A stretch of 64,000 nt of DNA from assembly GCA_905182405.1 (NCBI GenBank), contig CAJJBQ010000002.1, forward strand, positions 2,032,483 to 2,096,482, given 5' to 3'. Of this stretch, positions 1 to 8,780 are shown in pieces (position 1 is the first letter of the stretch; each line of letters begins with the position of its first letter). The DNA comes from Akkermansiaceae bacterium. Lineage in GTDB: Bacteria; Verrucomicrobiota; Verrucomicrobiia; Verrucomicrobiales; Akkermansiaceae. The notes under the pieces were generated by a model. The model worked only from the letters and a program-made list of their open reading frames with translations, had not been told where the DNA came from and did not search any database. Made by a program: the position numbers and the translations under genes.

Positions 1-1
1 G

Positions 2-1294
2 GGCCAGGGAGACGAGGGCGGAAAGGCCGCAAGGAAGGCTCCTCCCTCCACCGGTCGAGGCGTCAACTCTCTTGAATATACAGAGTATCTTCGCCGCATC
101 GCCGAAATCGAAGTACTCAAGAAGGCCCAGCAAATCAAAGCAGAGGTCAAAACCGAGCTCGCTAAGATGCAATATCAAGCACTCATGGTGCAGTTCTTCA
201 TGCAGCGTCGCTTTGAGCACGTCCTGATCGCCTCGCGCTTCTATAACCTGATTTGGAAAGATGGAGATGGCACCCTTTACCTCGACGATAAGTCCGACGT
301 CGACAAGCTCTTCACCGAATCGGTTGGAGTGAGCCCCACTGTTTCCTCGCTTGACGCGCTTGCCAGCGAAGCGATCCGCGATGTCGACAAGGGTGTTGAC
401 GCCTTCCTTTTCCTCGTGGAAAAAGAAGAACTCGAGTCCGCCTCTAAACGACTTGCGGAAGCCTACATCATGGGAGAATTCATGCCCACGATCAACACCC
501 TCGAGCGTGAGAAGAAGCGCAAGGTGCTTGAATTCGTGAGAGAAGCCTACGTCCTTCTCAATGCCATCGATGTTAAGGATTACACCACCGCTACTGAAAA
601 AATTGCCTCTCTGAAGCTTAAGGCGAAGGATTTTGATGCCACGAAAGCGGAGGCTGCAGTGGCAACCTTCAGCAGCGTGAGTAACATGCACATCATGATG
701 GCCAAGAACCATCTCGCCGCCCGCGATACCGAAAAAGCGCGGGAGGAAATCCAGAAAGCCATGGAAATCTGGCCCCAGAATCCCAAGCTCGCCGAGTTCG
801 ACAAGCTGGTAGAATCAGGTGGCTCCATGATCGCAGCACGAAACGATTTCGACCGTCTCTTTTCCGAGTCTAATTACCGGGAGGTCATGAAGCGCCAATA
901 TGAATTCGCCCCGGCCATTCAGGGCGACACCGAGCGCGAAGAGAAGTTCCGCCAAGTCATTGGGAACATCACCGAGATCGAAAGAGCGGTTGAAGGATCC
1001 AAGGAAATGGTGCGCGTTGGACAAGCTTATGCCGGCTGGGAAAAGCTCGATATCGTTCATGAAAAATTCCCAGACGATCCGGTTCTCAATCAGCACATGA
1101 CCCGACTGGCTCCAAGTGTGGCCGACTTCACGATCGCTCTGCGAAATGCCAGTTCCCACGAGGAAAACGGTCAGGTTGGTTCAGCTCTCTCATGGTTCTA
1201 CCAGGCGAAGCATCTGCACCCCACCAGCACTGTCGCCCAGAAAGGAATTGATCGACTCGTTGACCGCGCCTTGGGGGTTCCTCTCTCGAATTAA
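2..1294 (+). CDS. TPR-like helical protein, 5' end cut off by the window
   Basis: The reading frame is open from base 2 with no stop before the first in-frame ATG at 167. The residues encoded upstream (ending ...EYTEYLRRIAEIEVLKKAQ) read as ordinary charged helix, so the gene almost certainly starts outside the window and the ATG at 167 is internal. The visible ~430 residues are rich in Glu, Lys and Ala and predicted helical. A TPR-like stretch (KAREEIQKAMEIWPQNPKL) lies in the middle and another (GSALSWFYQAKHLHPTST) near the C terminus. No catalytic motif or membrane segment is visible in the part shown. It is convergent with the DUF971 gene and the two share the palindromic stop TTAA. The function is unknown; a scaffold or regulatory role is only a guess. 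Confidence 0.8.
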   Translation, partial: GQGDEGGKAARKAPPSTGRGVNSLEYTEYLRRIAEIEVLKKAQQIKAEVKTELAKMQYQALMVQFFMQRRFEHVLIASRFYNLIWKDGDGTLYLDDKSDVDKLFTESVGVSPTVSSLDALASEAIRDVDKGVDAFLFLVEKEELESASKRLAEAYIMGEFMPTINTLEREKKRKVLEFVREAYVLLNAIDVKDYTTATEKIASLKLKAKDFDATKAEAAVATFSSVSNMHIMMAKNHLAARDTEKAREEIQKAMEIWPQNPKLAEFDKLVESGGSMIAARNDFDRLFSESNYREVMKRQYEFAPAIQGDTEREEKFRQVIGNITEIERAVEGSKEMVRVGQAYAGWEKLDIVHEKFPDDPVLNQHMTRLAPSVADFTIALRNASSHEENGQVGSALSWFYQAKHLHPTSTVAQKGIDRLVDRALGVPLSN

Positions 1295-1596
1295 GCGCCG
1301 AGCCTTCGAAGGAGATCAAAGGAATAAATCCCGCTGCTATGCCCATCCGCCCAGAAGGGTTGAAGGGCGTAGCCGCCAACAATCTCAAATTTCATAAGCC
1401 TGTAACTGCGCGTTGGGTCGTGCGTCACTTTGGGCACTAGGACCTTTCCTGTCACATCGGGCTCCCCCTTGCAGGCGGCACAGGGACATTCCCTCCGAAG
1501 TGGCTCCAGCTGCAGATAACTTTCCGAGCTATCTCCCCATGCTAGGGCGAGCTCCGAGCCGATCACGACGGCATTTTGTAGCGTAAGTGGATTCAT
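1291..1596 (-). CDS. DUF971 family protein
   Basis: A protein of about 101 residues resembling the DUF971 family, which corresponds to the N-terminal domain of gamma-butyrobetaine hydroxylase. Seen features are the CPCAACKGE cysteine cluster and the C-terminal part around GGYALQPFWADGHSSGIYS, both typical of the family. The start chosen is the ATG at 1596, which overlaps the yggS stop by one base (TGATG). A longer form beginning at 1614 is possible. It is the last gene of the prc-yggS-DUF971 operon. Family members are often encoded beside Fe-S or housekeeping genes, and their biochemical role is not settled. Confidence 0.85.
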   Translation of the reverse strand: MNPLTLQNAVVIGSELALAWGDSSESYLQLEPLRRECPCAACKGEPDVTGKVLVPKVTHDPTRSYRLMKFEIVGGYALQPFWADGHSSGIYSFDLLRRLGA

Positions 1597-2297
1597 CAAC
1601 TTTTTGGGTTCCAAGCAGAACGGGCTCCAAAAATTGCCGAGCCCACCCGCACAATGGTCGACCCTTCTTCAATGGCAACCTCGTAGTCTCCACTCATCCC
1701 CATACTCAATTCGGGCAGCTCGCGGCCGGATCGTTTACGAAGGTCGTCCTGAAATTCGCGCATCTTTTCGAACCATGGCCGCGCATCCTCTGGGGTCTCG
1801 GCCCGAGGAGGGATGCACATTAGGCCCCGCCAATCGAAATGCTCGAAGGAACAAAGGACATCTAGATTCTCAAGAAGTTCCTCTTTTCCAAGGCCCGCTT
1901 TGCTCTCTTCATCCGCTAGATTCACCTCGAGAAAAATACGGGGACAGATCCCCAGCTCTCCCGCAATCCGATCGGTGAACTGCGCGAGCTTCATCGAAGA
2001 AATACTGTGAACCACCGAAAACAGAGAAAGGACTTTACGCACCTTATTACTCTGCAGCGTTCCGATAAAATGCCACTCAAGATCCTCAGACATCACGGGA
2101 ATCTTTTCTTCCCCTTCCTTAAGACGATTCTCCCCAAAAAGGTGATGTCCCGCTTCAACGGCTTCTTGAATCACCTCAACGGGCCAGGTCTTAGAGACGG
2201 CCATCAATTGGATATTATCCGCCTCTCGGACAGAACGTTTGGCTGCCGCTGAAACGCGTTCTTGGACACCATTGAGGTTCTCAGCTATCTGGCTCAC
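1596..2297 (-). CDS. yggS: YggS/PLPBP family pyridoxal phosphate homeostasis protein
   Basis: A 233-residue cytosolic TIM-barrel protein of the YggS/PROSC family, which binds PLP without a known enzymatic reaction and buffers vitamin B6. The PLP lysine sits in the MAVSKTWP segment near residue 34, followed by FGENRLKEGEEK and WHFIGTLQSNKVRK. The C terminus has the LSMGMSGDYEVAIEEGSTIVR phosphate-binding region, and IVRVGSAIFG is present. Length is normal for the family. The start ATG overlaps the end of prc by four bases (ATGA), which supports both translational coupling and the start. No oddities. Confidence 0.95.
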   Translation of the reverse strand: MSQIAENLNGVQERVSAAAKRSVREADNIQLMAVSKTWPVEVIQEAVEAGHHLFGENRLKEGEEKIPVMSEDLEWHFIGTLQSNKVRKVLSLFSVVHSISSMKLAQFTDRIAGELGICPRIFLEVNLADEESKAGLGKEELLENLDVLCSFEHFDWRGLMCIPPRAETPEDARPWFEKMREFQDDLRKRSGRELPELSMGMSGDYEVAIEEGSTIVRVGSAIFGARSAWNPKS

Positions 2298-4498
2298 GGC
2301 ACTTTCTTAGATGTCAGTGAAACAAGATCGAGTAAGACATTCAGTCCTTCTCGCTTCCCTGCATCAATTCCGCTTGGCCATTCAGGAGTGTCATCGAGGT
2401 CCTCTAAATCATTCTTGGCCCTGCGCATGTGCCGCTTGTCATCCTCTTTGCGATCCACTTTCTGAAGCGTGTCGATTTCGAGATCATCGAGATTGAGACG
2501 ATAAACCGAAAATGTTTTATCATCCATTTCTTCCACCTTTTCAAATCGAGCACGACGCTCACCATTACGGGCCTTTCGCCGCGCTTCGTTCACCTTAGTC
2601 TCAGCCTTTCGACCCTCTTTATTCAGCGAGATACGATTTTCGTCGATCCGCTTCTTCACTCGAATCATATCTTCCCGAACGTATTGATAGTCCTTGCTAG
2701 CCTTGATCCGGGCGGCGCTTCGTTCTGCTAGAACTGCAGTTGGAAGGCTCTCCTTTGGAAAGGGTTTGAAGTTTGAGGCGGGGCGAATGACGTCATGCTC
2801 CAAGGCATGCCGCGCATAGGCCTCACCCACTTCAAGCACATCAGTGAGGGCAGGAAGATGGATGTCTGGAACGACTCCATCATTCTGCGTCGAACTTCCT
2901 GATGGTCGATAGTATTTTTGGATCGTGAGCTTCAGCGCTCCCGCCCGATCGCGGTCGCTCCACACCGGAAGTTGGCGGCCAATTGGAATGGGCTGTTGTA
3001 CTGTGCCTTTTCCAAAAGTGCTCGCACTCCCCACAATAACAGCCCGGTTATAGTCCTGAAGCGCTCCTGCGATAATCTCGCTCGCCGATGCACTTCCCTT
3101 GTCCGTCCAAACAACAAGTGGCCCGTCATACAAAGGCTTGCCGAACCCAGCGTTGAGAGACTGGGTACTTCCCCCGGTGCGTTTGATCTGAACTACCGAG
3201 CTCCGGCCATTGAAAAATCCCGTCATCCGCTGAACCTCATCGAGAGCACCGCCACCATTGCCACGAATATCGAGGGCAATCCCATCGACGCCCTCTTTCT
3301 TCATCCGCTCTACGATGCGCTCAACGTGCACCGAAACATTTCGAGAGCGATCCTGTCGGTCGAAATAGAACTGAGGAATTCGAATAACACCCAACTTGGT
3401 GACTTCATCTCCGTTCTTATACTCAAAAATTTCGCCAGCTGACTGCTCGTCCTTCATATCGACCAACTCCCGCTCAATCACGATGACTCGGGTTTCCCCC
3501 GCTGCACCATCCGCTGGCTCCACCTTCAAAGCCACCTCAGTGCCCTCTTCCCCACGGATCTTCTCAACAACCTTGTCGATGGTGAGAAACATGATATCAG
3601 ACCAGTTTCCATCATTGATGGAATCCACCGCGATCACTCGGTCGCCCAGCTGAAGTTCTCCCGCTTTGTCCGCAGGGCCATTATTGACGATTCCTTCGAT
3701 CTTGGTCGCCCCATCATCTTCCGCCCGAAGAAGCGCGCCAATCCCCACCAGCTTGTTGCTAATATCAACATTGAACTGATCAAGCTCACGCGCACTAAAA
3801 TACTCAGTATGAGGATCATGCGAACGGGCAACCGCACTCAAAAAATAGTTTGCGACATCCTCATCATCCGCCTTTTCAATTCCCTGTAGGTAGCGGTCAT
3901 AGCGCTGGGCCAGTTTTTCACGAGGTGGAAGCTCATCGCCAAGGGGGCTCTCCTTTTCCTGCTCCCTCGCCCTTTCGGCAATATCATCCCGGCGGAGCTG
4001 CTCGGCGAGAAGAGACGCTTCGAGTTGAAGTTTCATAAGATGATTTGCTTCGGCTGTATCCTTGGGCCAAGGCGCATCCTCTCGATCACGCATAATGGAA
4101 ACGTCACTTTCAAAGGTGAATTTGCCATCCTTGAGCAATGCAGAAATCGCAGAAACTCGCTCCTTAACCCGGCTCTGATAGCGTTTATGAATTTCCCGGG
4201 CCATCGCGATCGCTTTTTTGCTCGCTAGAAGGTCGGTCACCTGGCTTCGGTATTTCTTCGAAAATTCATCAATATCACTTTGCACAAAGTAGAGCCTGGA
4301 AGGATCAAGATCGTGGATGTAGTCATCGAAGATGCGTTCGCTCAGCTTTTCATCAAAGTTCATCCTGGCATAGTGCCCATTCTGTAGCAGACGAGTGACC
4401 TCAAGTCCCACAAGGTCAAAGTCAGCAGCCCGGGCGCTACAGCTAGAAAAGAGCCACAGCGCGGCTATCGGAGTAAGGAACCAGTGAAACGTTTTCAT
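2294..4498 (-). CDS. prc: Carboxy-terminal processing (tail-specific) protease, S41
   Basis: A periplasmic serine protease of the Prc/Tsp type that degrades proteins from their C termini. The start is placed at the ATG at 4498 because it opens a signal peptide (MKTFHWFLTPIAALWLF); the frame runs 30 codons further upstream but that part is not protein-like. Cleavage could follow the SCSARA stretch, or Cys could be lipidated, although the lipobox is weak (LFSSC). A PDZ domain follows the long N-terminal region (LVGIGALL ... AGELQLGDRVIAVDS). The S41 core carries SASASEIIAGAL with the presumed nucleophile near Ser473, and STFGKGTVQQ with Lys near 497. The Lys-rich C-terminal third matches the DUF3340-type tail of Prc. 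It leads an operon with yggS and DUF971. Confidence 0.93.
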   Translation of the reverse strand: MKTFHWFLTPIAALWLFSSCSARAADFDLVGLEVTRLLQNGHYARMNFDEKLSERIFDDYIHDLDPSRLYFVQSDIDEFSKKYRSQVTDLLASKKAIAMAREIHKRYQSRVKERVSAISALLKDGKFTFESDVSIMRDREDAPWPKDTAEANHLMKLQLEASLLAEQLRRDDIAERAREQEKESPLGDELPPREKLAQRYDRYLQGIEKADDEDVANYFLSAVARSHDPHTEYFSARELDQFNVDISNKLVGIGALLRAEDDGATKIEGIVNNGPADKAGELQLGDRVIAVDSINDGNWSDIMFLTIDKVVEKIRGEEGTEVALKVEPADGAAGETRVIVIERELVDMKDEQSAGEIFEYKNGDEVTKLGVIRIPQFYFDRQDRSRNVSVHVERIVERMKKEGVDGIALDIRGNGGGALDEVQRMTGFFNGRSSVVQIKRTGGSTQSLNAGFGKPLYDGPLVVWTDKGSASASEIIAGALQDYNRAVIVGSASTFGKGTVQQPIPIGRQLPVWSDRDRAGALKLTIQKYYRPSGSSTQNDGVVPDIHLPALTDVLEVGEAYARHALEHDVIRPASNFKPFPKESLPTAVLAERSAARIKASKDYQYVREDMIRVKKRIDENRISLNKEGRKAETKVNEARRKARNGERRARFEKVEEMDDKTFSVYRLNLDDLEIDTLQKVDRKEDDKRHMRRAKNDLEDLDDTPEWPSGIDAGKREGLNVLLDLVSLTSKKVP

Positions 4499-4584
4499 AA
4501 TTGAATCTTGGAGATCAACACATTGTTGCTGACGTAATGAAAGTCCATCAAAAGGAGTCATCTGTCCAAGTCCTTTTAACCAAA

Positions 4585-4617
4585 CCAAAAAACCACTCGT
4601 CGTTTCGACGAGTGGTT
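4585..4617 (-). terminator. Intrinsic terminator of the exopolysaccharide export gene
   Basis: A perfect 12-bp stem (AACCACTCGTCG at 4591-4602, its complement at 4606-4617) closes a 3-base loop. Read on the minus strand, it is followed by a run of six T residues including the end of the stem. It lies about 25 bases after the stop of the SLBB export gene and before prc, so it separates the two transcription units. Confidence 0.9.
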
Positions 4618-4642
4618 CTGTAAACTTAAATTGTGCTGGGGT

Positions 4643-5197
4643 CTAATTCCCCGTCCAAGTTTTCTGGGGCACTTCGATCAAATCTTCTGGAAGAACTTGA
4701 ATCGTTTTCGCCTGATCCTCTTTGAGGTTATAATTGAACACCTTCCCTGAGCGGAAAAGCTTCACCCGGGTAATCGCACCAAAAGGAGTCTCACCACCCG
4801 CAGCCTGAATCGCCGCGTACAGGGTCAGGTTGTTTGACCAAGCCTTTTGTCCCGCAACCTTCACCTGCCCACCCACAGTATACATCTTTGCCGCAAGTTG
4901 GAGATCGGTAGGAACAATAACGGTAAAATTGGGATTCGTATAGATTCCTGCACTTTTGTAGGCAGTGGCAATCCCTTGGGCCAACTGGTCCTGCGTTCTA
5001 CCAGCTGCGCGCACCGCACCGATAATCCACATGCGAATGGTTCCATCCTTGGAAACTTGATAGGTCGAATTAAGACGGCTCTGCTCCGCAGGAGGAACAC
5101 CTTGAACAGCGATTTGCAGCGTCTGATTCACGCTGATTTGAGCCGAAGCGCTGTTGAGGAGGATTAATCCTAGGATTGATATTAATAATTTTTTCAT
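4643..5197 (-). CDS. Polysaccharide export protein (Poly_export/SLBB, Wza-like)
   Basis: A 184-residue exported protein with a clear signal peptide (MKKLLISILGLILLNSASAQ). The N-terminal half carries the polysaccharide export domain (VSKDGTIRMWIIGAVRAAG, then QLAQGIATAYKS). It is followed by an SLBB-type domain (YTVGGQVKVAGQKAW ... AAIQAAGGETPFG). The start at 5197 is chosen because the frame upstream (to 5389) only shadows the tyrosine kinase gene. It is much shorter than Wza (about 380 aa) and lacks the C-terminal transmembrane helix, as in many PVC and Myxococcus-like export proteins. It sits 28 bases after the Wzc-like kinase and is the last gene before a strong terminator. Probably periplasmic or outer-membrane associated, acting in exopolysaccharide export. 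Confidence 0.9.
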   Translation of the reverse strand: MKKLLISILGLILLNSASAQISVNQTLQIAVQGVPPAEQSRLNSTYQVSKDGTIRMWIIGAVRAAGRTQDQLAQGIATAYKSAGIYTNPNFTVIVPTDLQLAAKMYTVGGQVKVAGQKAWSNNLTLYAAIQAAGGETPFGAITRVKLFRSGKVFNYNLKEDQAKTIQVLPEDLIEVPQKTWTGN

Positions 5198-5225
5198 CGA
5201 TTTACGGGGTTTGAATCGGGCAAGT

Positions 5226-7391
5226 CTAGTAGAGGTCTTCCTTCTCTGCATTTCGCTCTGCTCCACTTGGTTTAGAAGCTGGTGCAATCGGTGCCGAAGT
5301 GGCCGGGGCTGCATTTTCATCCATCGCACTTGGAGCGTAGTAAGTGTAGTAACTGGTGTAATATTGATACTGACTATCACTGCGGACATCCACGTTATTC
5401 AGAACAACTCCAATCACCTGGCCTCCGACATTTTCAACGGCCTGCTTAACCCGCAAGAGCATATTCCGCGGAAGCTTACGGTGCTGGACCACCACCATAG
5501 TGAGGTCAACTTCACTGGCAAGAACGGCAGCATCACTCACTCCGAGAATCGGGGGTGAATCCACAAGAACCAAGTCAAAACGCTGCTTCACATCCTGAAG
5601 AAGCTCAGACATACGACGGGAGTTCAAAATTCCAGCTGCATCCGCTGGAAGGATACCTGAAGGGAGGAAATAGAGATTATCAACCGGGGTCTGAAGAATC
5701 ACGTCTTCCAAAGCGAGGTCGGTCGTAAGGTAGTTGGTAAGACCAACGGAGTTATTAATGTCAAAGAAGGTGTGGAGACGAGGGCGGCGAAGGTCGGCAT
5801 CGACCATCAGAGTGGTATATCCACCTTGCGCACAAACGTAAGCCAAGTTCACCAAAGTCGTGGACTTACCCTCTCCAGCACCACCTGAAACAACGGTAAT
5901 GGAATTGTCTTCGGGGTTCTTCCTATTGAACTCAATATTGGTTCGGAGAATTCGATAAGCCTCAGCATCAGGGCTCATGCCACTCTGTTTATGCAAGACA
6001 CCAACATCCTTTGGAATTACTGCAAGAACGGGAACCTGGAGATAGCGCTCCACATCCTCCAAACTTTTAACTGAGGTATCCAAATGCTCCAAAAGGAAGG
6101 CAATGCCAATACCGAAAATTAAACCCATCCCAGCTCCAAGAACAAGGTTTAGAGTGACATTAGGAAAGACAGGTTTTCGTGCAAGCTTTGGAAGCTCATG
6201 AAGAGTAATGGGAGTTCTGGGCATTCTGAGAAGAACACGCTGCTCCTGCTGTTGCATTTTCATCTCCCGGAGAAGATACCGAGATTGCTCATATTCTTCT
6301 TTCGCGGAATTGTATTCGTGCTGACGCATTGAAAGATCGACCGTAATATCTTTTTTATTGAGAACAGTTTCCTTCATGCGCTCTACCTGCCGCTCAACAA
6401 GATTGATTCGGGTAGTGAGAACATCTTTGAGCGAAGTGACTGCCGACTGCGCATCTCTCATCAAGTTACTTGCCTGCTTCTTGAGAGTTAAAATTGTCGG
6501 ATGGTTGATCCCAAGACCCTGCGCTCCCTGAGAATCAATACTCCGATTCGTTTCCTGAAACGCTTGGTAGAGCAGACTTACCTGGTTTTCAGGAAGCTCG
6601 AGCCCTGCTGCGGTCGGGATCATTTCTTCAGCGCTGGTTTTAACCAGTTTATCAATCTGGATCTTAAGACTATCCCGAGTTTGTTCAAGCTGATCCAAAC
6701 GCTGCTGAGCATTTTGATACATCCGCTCCTCGGTCGCTCCCACGGGACTACGGCTCCGCCCATCGAAGTACGGAATCCCATATTGCTGAATCAGTACCGT
6801 GAGAGCCTTCTGCTTGTCATTGACGACATCACCATGCCTCTGTAGCTCGGTATCGAGCGCCTCGAGCGCCTTTTTAGCACGCTCTAGTTCTGTCCTGTTA
6901 CGACGCGCGATGTAAGCACTGGTAATCGCTTTCGAAATATCTTTGGCATCCTCTGCATTCGCATGGCGTACTGTGATCTCGATGAAATCTGTTCCCCGTA
7001 TCGGGTTTGCCATCACAATTTGAGACAGAGTCTCCACCGAGTCATTTAACTCCATATCCCAACGTGAAGGAAGATCCAATGCAGCAGCTGCTTCCATCAA
7101 GGTCTGTGCTGCGGTGATCGTCTCAAACTCGTTCTCCATGTAATGTCTGGTCATCAATGTTCCAGAGTGAGTTTGCGTGCCACCACGGGTAGGAGCAATC
7201 GCGAGCATAGACGGATGCACTTGGACAACCGACGAACTCTCATACTTTCTAGGCATTACCGAGGTAATGACCGCAGCGGTCATGAAAACGAGAAGGAAGG
7301 TCAAGAGAATGACTCCGTAACGGTTTTTGATCACTTGCCAGTAGTCGATACTAGCTACCGATTCGGTGGATTGTTGGGCCTTAGATTGCAT
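5226..7391 (-). CDS. Wzc-like polysaccharide co-polymerase / tyrosine autokinase
   Basis: A 721-residue inner-membrane protein combining a Wzz chain-length domain with a cytosolic BY-kinase. The first transmembrane helix (YGVILLTFLLVFMTAAVI) is near residue 27, followed by a long periplasmic coiled-coil region. The GNVR-like proline motif region and second helix (LVLGAGMGLIFGIGIAFLL) come near residue 420. The kinase has Walker A (GGAGEGKST, Lys about 509), Walker A' (TLMVDADLRRPRLH) and Walker B (LVLVDSPPILGVSD). The C terminus has a tyrosine cluster (QYQYYTSYYTYYAP), the usual autophosphorylation tail. It controls chain length and export of exopolysaccharide together with the SLBB protein directly downstream and probably the outer-membrane barrel upstream. 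Confidence 0.95.
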   Translation of the reverse strand: MQSKAQQSTESVASIDYWQVIKNRYGVILLTFLLVFMTAAVITSVMPRKYESSSVVQVHPSMLAIAPTRGGTQTHSGTLMTRHYMENEFETITAAQTLMEAAAALDLPSRWDMELNDSVETLSQIVMANPIRGTDFIEITVRHANAEDAKDISKAITSAYIARRNRTELERAKKALEALDTELQRHGDVVNDKQKALTVLIQQYGIPYFDGRSRSPVGATEERMYQNAQQRLDQLEQTRDSLKIQIDKLVKTSAEEMIPTAAGLELPENQVSLLYQAFQETNRSIDSQGAQGLGINHPTILTLKKQASNLMRDAQSAVTSLKDVLTTRINLVERQVERMKETVLNKKDITVDLSMRQHEYNSAKEEYEQSRYLLREMKMQQQEQRVLLRMPRTPITLHELPKLARKPVFPNVTLNLVLGAGMGLIFGIGIAFLLEHLDTSVKSLEDVERYLQVPVLAVIPKDVGVLHKQSGMSPDAEAYRILRTNIEFNRKNPEDNSITVVSGGAGEGKSTTLVNLAYVCAQGGYTTLMVDADLRRPRLHTFFDINNSVGLTNYLTTDLALEDVILQTPVDNLYFLPSGILPADAAGILNSRRMSELLQDVKQRFDLVLVDSPPILGVSDAAVLASEVDLTMVVVQHRKLPRNMLLRVKQAVENVGGQVIGVVLNNVDVRSDSQYQYYTSYYTYYAPSAMDENAAPATSAPIAPASKPSGAERNAEKEDLY

Positions 7392-7448
7392 TGAAGAGGT
7401 AGGAGGGTTTTAGGATAACGCTGTCAGGTGAAGAGAAGCGCTTTTTGA

Positions 7449-7488
7449 TAAAAAAGAACTCCCGCAATGTAAAGACATCGCGGGAGTT
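7449..7488 (-). terminator. Intrinsic terminator downstream of the outer-membrane barrel gene
   Basis: The arms AACTCCCGC (7457-7465) and GCGGGAGTT (7480-7488) form a 9-bp stem, with a further ATGT/ACAT pairing inside the loop. On the minus strand the stem is followed by C and six T residues. It lies about 28 bases after the barrel gene stop, so the barrel gene and the kinase gene are likely separate or only partly read-through transcripts. Confidence 0.85.
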
Positions 7489-7515
7489 ACTTTGTTCAGA
7501 TATTTCTACAGAATC

Positions 7516-8709
7516 TTAGAAAGTCGCGCGAACTCCGATGGACATCCGGTTGCGATCATACTCGCGACTGACAACGTCGGAACCAAGATCTTCAAAGTTG
7601 TAAGAACCGTTCAAGTAGAGGTTTTCGGCGATCTGGAGATCGAAACCAACGAATGCATTGATAAGACTTTCATCACGATTTTCCGCGGTGCCATCCTCAT
7701 ATGCCAGAGACATGTAGTTGATTCCACTACTCAGTGAGAGGGCCTGTGAAACACGGTATGTTCCGGAGACTCCAAGTCGCATGGTATTAGCATTATCGTA
7801 GACAGCCGCACCAACTTGACGTGAAGAATCTTCAGTTGAGAGTCGACCATAGGCCTTTACGCTCAGCAACTGATTGACACGTGTTGTCACAGCTGCCTCG
7901 GCGGACGGTGACGTATAGTCTCTGGTTGATCCATCAATACTACGAAGTTGAACACCAGCGCGGACAATCGCAACGGAGTTCGAGCTAAAGCGATGCTCGC
8001 CACCAACCATGATGAAGTGGTTCTGGGTGTCGCGAGCACTACCTGCGGTATTACGATCAGCGTAACGATAAGTAAGAGTTGCCACAGTTTGTGGGCTCAG
8101 CTGATAGCGGAAGTCATTATACAAGGTGATTGCACTGATATCATTCCTTTGAGCGGCCGGGTTGTCATATTCCACACCATCATAAATAAATCCAGTGTAT
8201 GTTCCTAAACGTTCACTCCAGCGATATCCGACACTATTATCGCTACTCCAACGGGTGTAAGCACCGGTCTGACGAATAGCAGAGGATCCGATTGAATAAT
8301 CTGGCTGATACTCGAAGGCCATAGAGTTTCTGCTCGAAAGACGAAGACGCTCATTGATGCGATGCGTCAAATTCAATCTGACGCTCCCAGTAGGAGTAGA
8401 CTGATCAACGTTCAATGGTCCGAATTCGAGATCATCGAAGTAATGAACATAGCCGAGTCGGCCAGCGAATTCAACGGTCGTCTGCGGCGATTGGCTCAAA
8501 AAGGCAGCTCCGACGTAAACAACGCCGTATGCAGACTCATTGTCGCTTCCTGGAGTCGGATTGTCATCATAGCCAAGGCTGGCTCCAACAGTCCAAAAAA
8601 GTGGACTTGACTCGGTCTCACCATCTTTAGGGGCAAGATCAAACAGCGACTGTGCGCATAGACTGCTCACTGAGAGTAGGCCTAGAGTGGTTGCGGTAAT
8701 TTTTTTCAT
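7516..8709 (-). CDS. Outer-membrane beta-barrel protein (BBP2_2-like)
   Basis: A 397-residue protein with a signal peptide (MKKITATTLGLLSVSSLCAQ) and then alternating amphipathic strands to a C-terminal phenylalanine (SIGVRATF), the signature of a barrel inserted by the Bam machinery. Strand pairs such as SVRLNLTHRINERLRLSSR and TVATLTYRYADRNTA are easily seen. It resembles the putative beta-barrel porin 2 family found beside exopolysaccharide genes. Its position upstream of the Wzc-like and SLBB genes suggests it is the outer-membrane component of that export system, though this is inferred from context. An alternative is a general porin or unknown barrel. Confidence 0.85.
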   Translation of the reverse strand: MKKITATTLGLLSVSSLCAQSLFDLAPKDGETESSPLFWTVGASLGYDDNPTPGSDNESAYGVVYVGAAFLSQSPQTTVEFAGRLGYVHYFDDLEFGPLNVDQSTPTGSVRLNLTHRINERLRLSSRNSMAFEYQPDYSIGSSAIRQTGAYTRWSSDNSVGYRWSERLGTYTGFIYDGVEYDNPAAQRNDISAITLYNDFRYQLSPQTVATLTYRYADRNTAGSARDTQNHFIMVGGEHRFSSNSVAIVRAGVQLRSIDGSTRDYTSPSAEAAVTTRVNQLLSVKAYGRLSTEDSSRQVGAAVYDNANTMRLGVSGTYRVSQALSLSSGINYMSLAYEDGTAENRDESLINAFVGFDLQIAENLYLNGSYNFEDLGSDVVSREYDRNRMSIGVRATF

Positions 8710-8723
8710 TAAAAGAATTTTTA

Positions 8724-8738
8724 TTGATTAATAATCAA
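8724..8738. promoter_or_regulatory. Short perfect palindrome upstream of the barrel gene
   Basis: TTGATTA, one central base, then TAATCAA: a perfect AT-rich inverted repeat located 15-29 bases before the barrel gene start codon on the minus strand. Its size and position would suit a repressor operator or an mRNA hairpin close to the ribosome site. No partner regulator is visible nearby. Confidence 0.3.
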
Positions 8739-8780
8739 GAAGTAACAGAGAAATCTGATTGGCTCCTTAGCGATTGGCGA

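Noticed and set aside
167..1294. Complete gene starting at ATG 167
   Set aside because: The same frame is open to the first bases of the window and codes for protein-like sequence, so the gene is cut at its 5' end.
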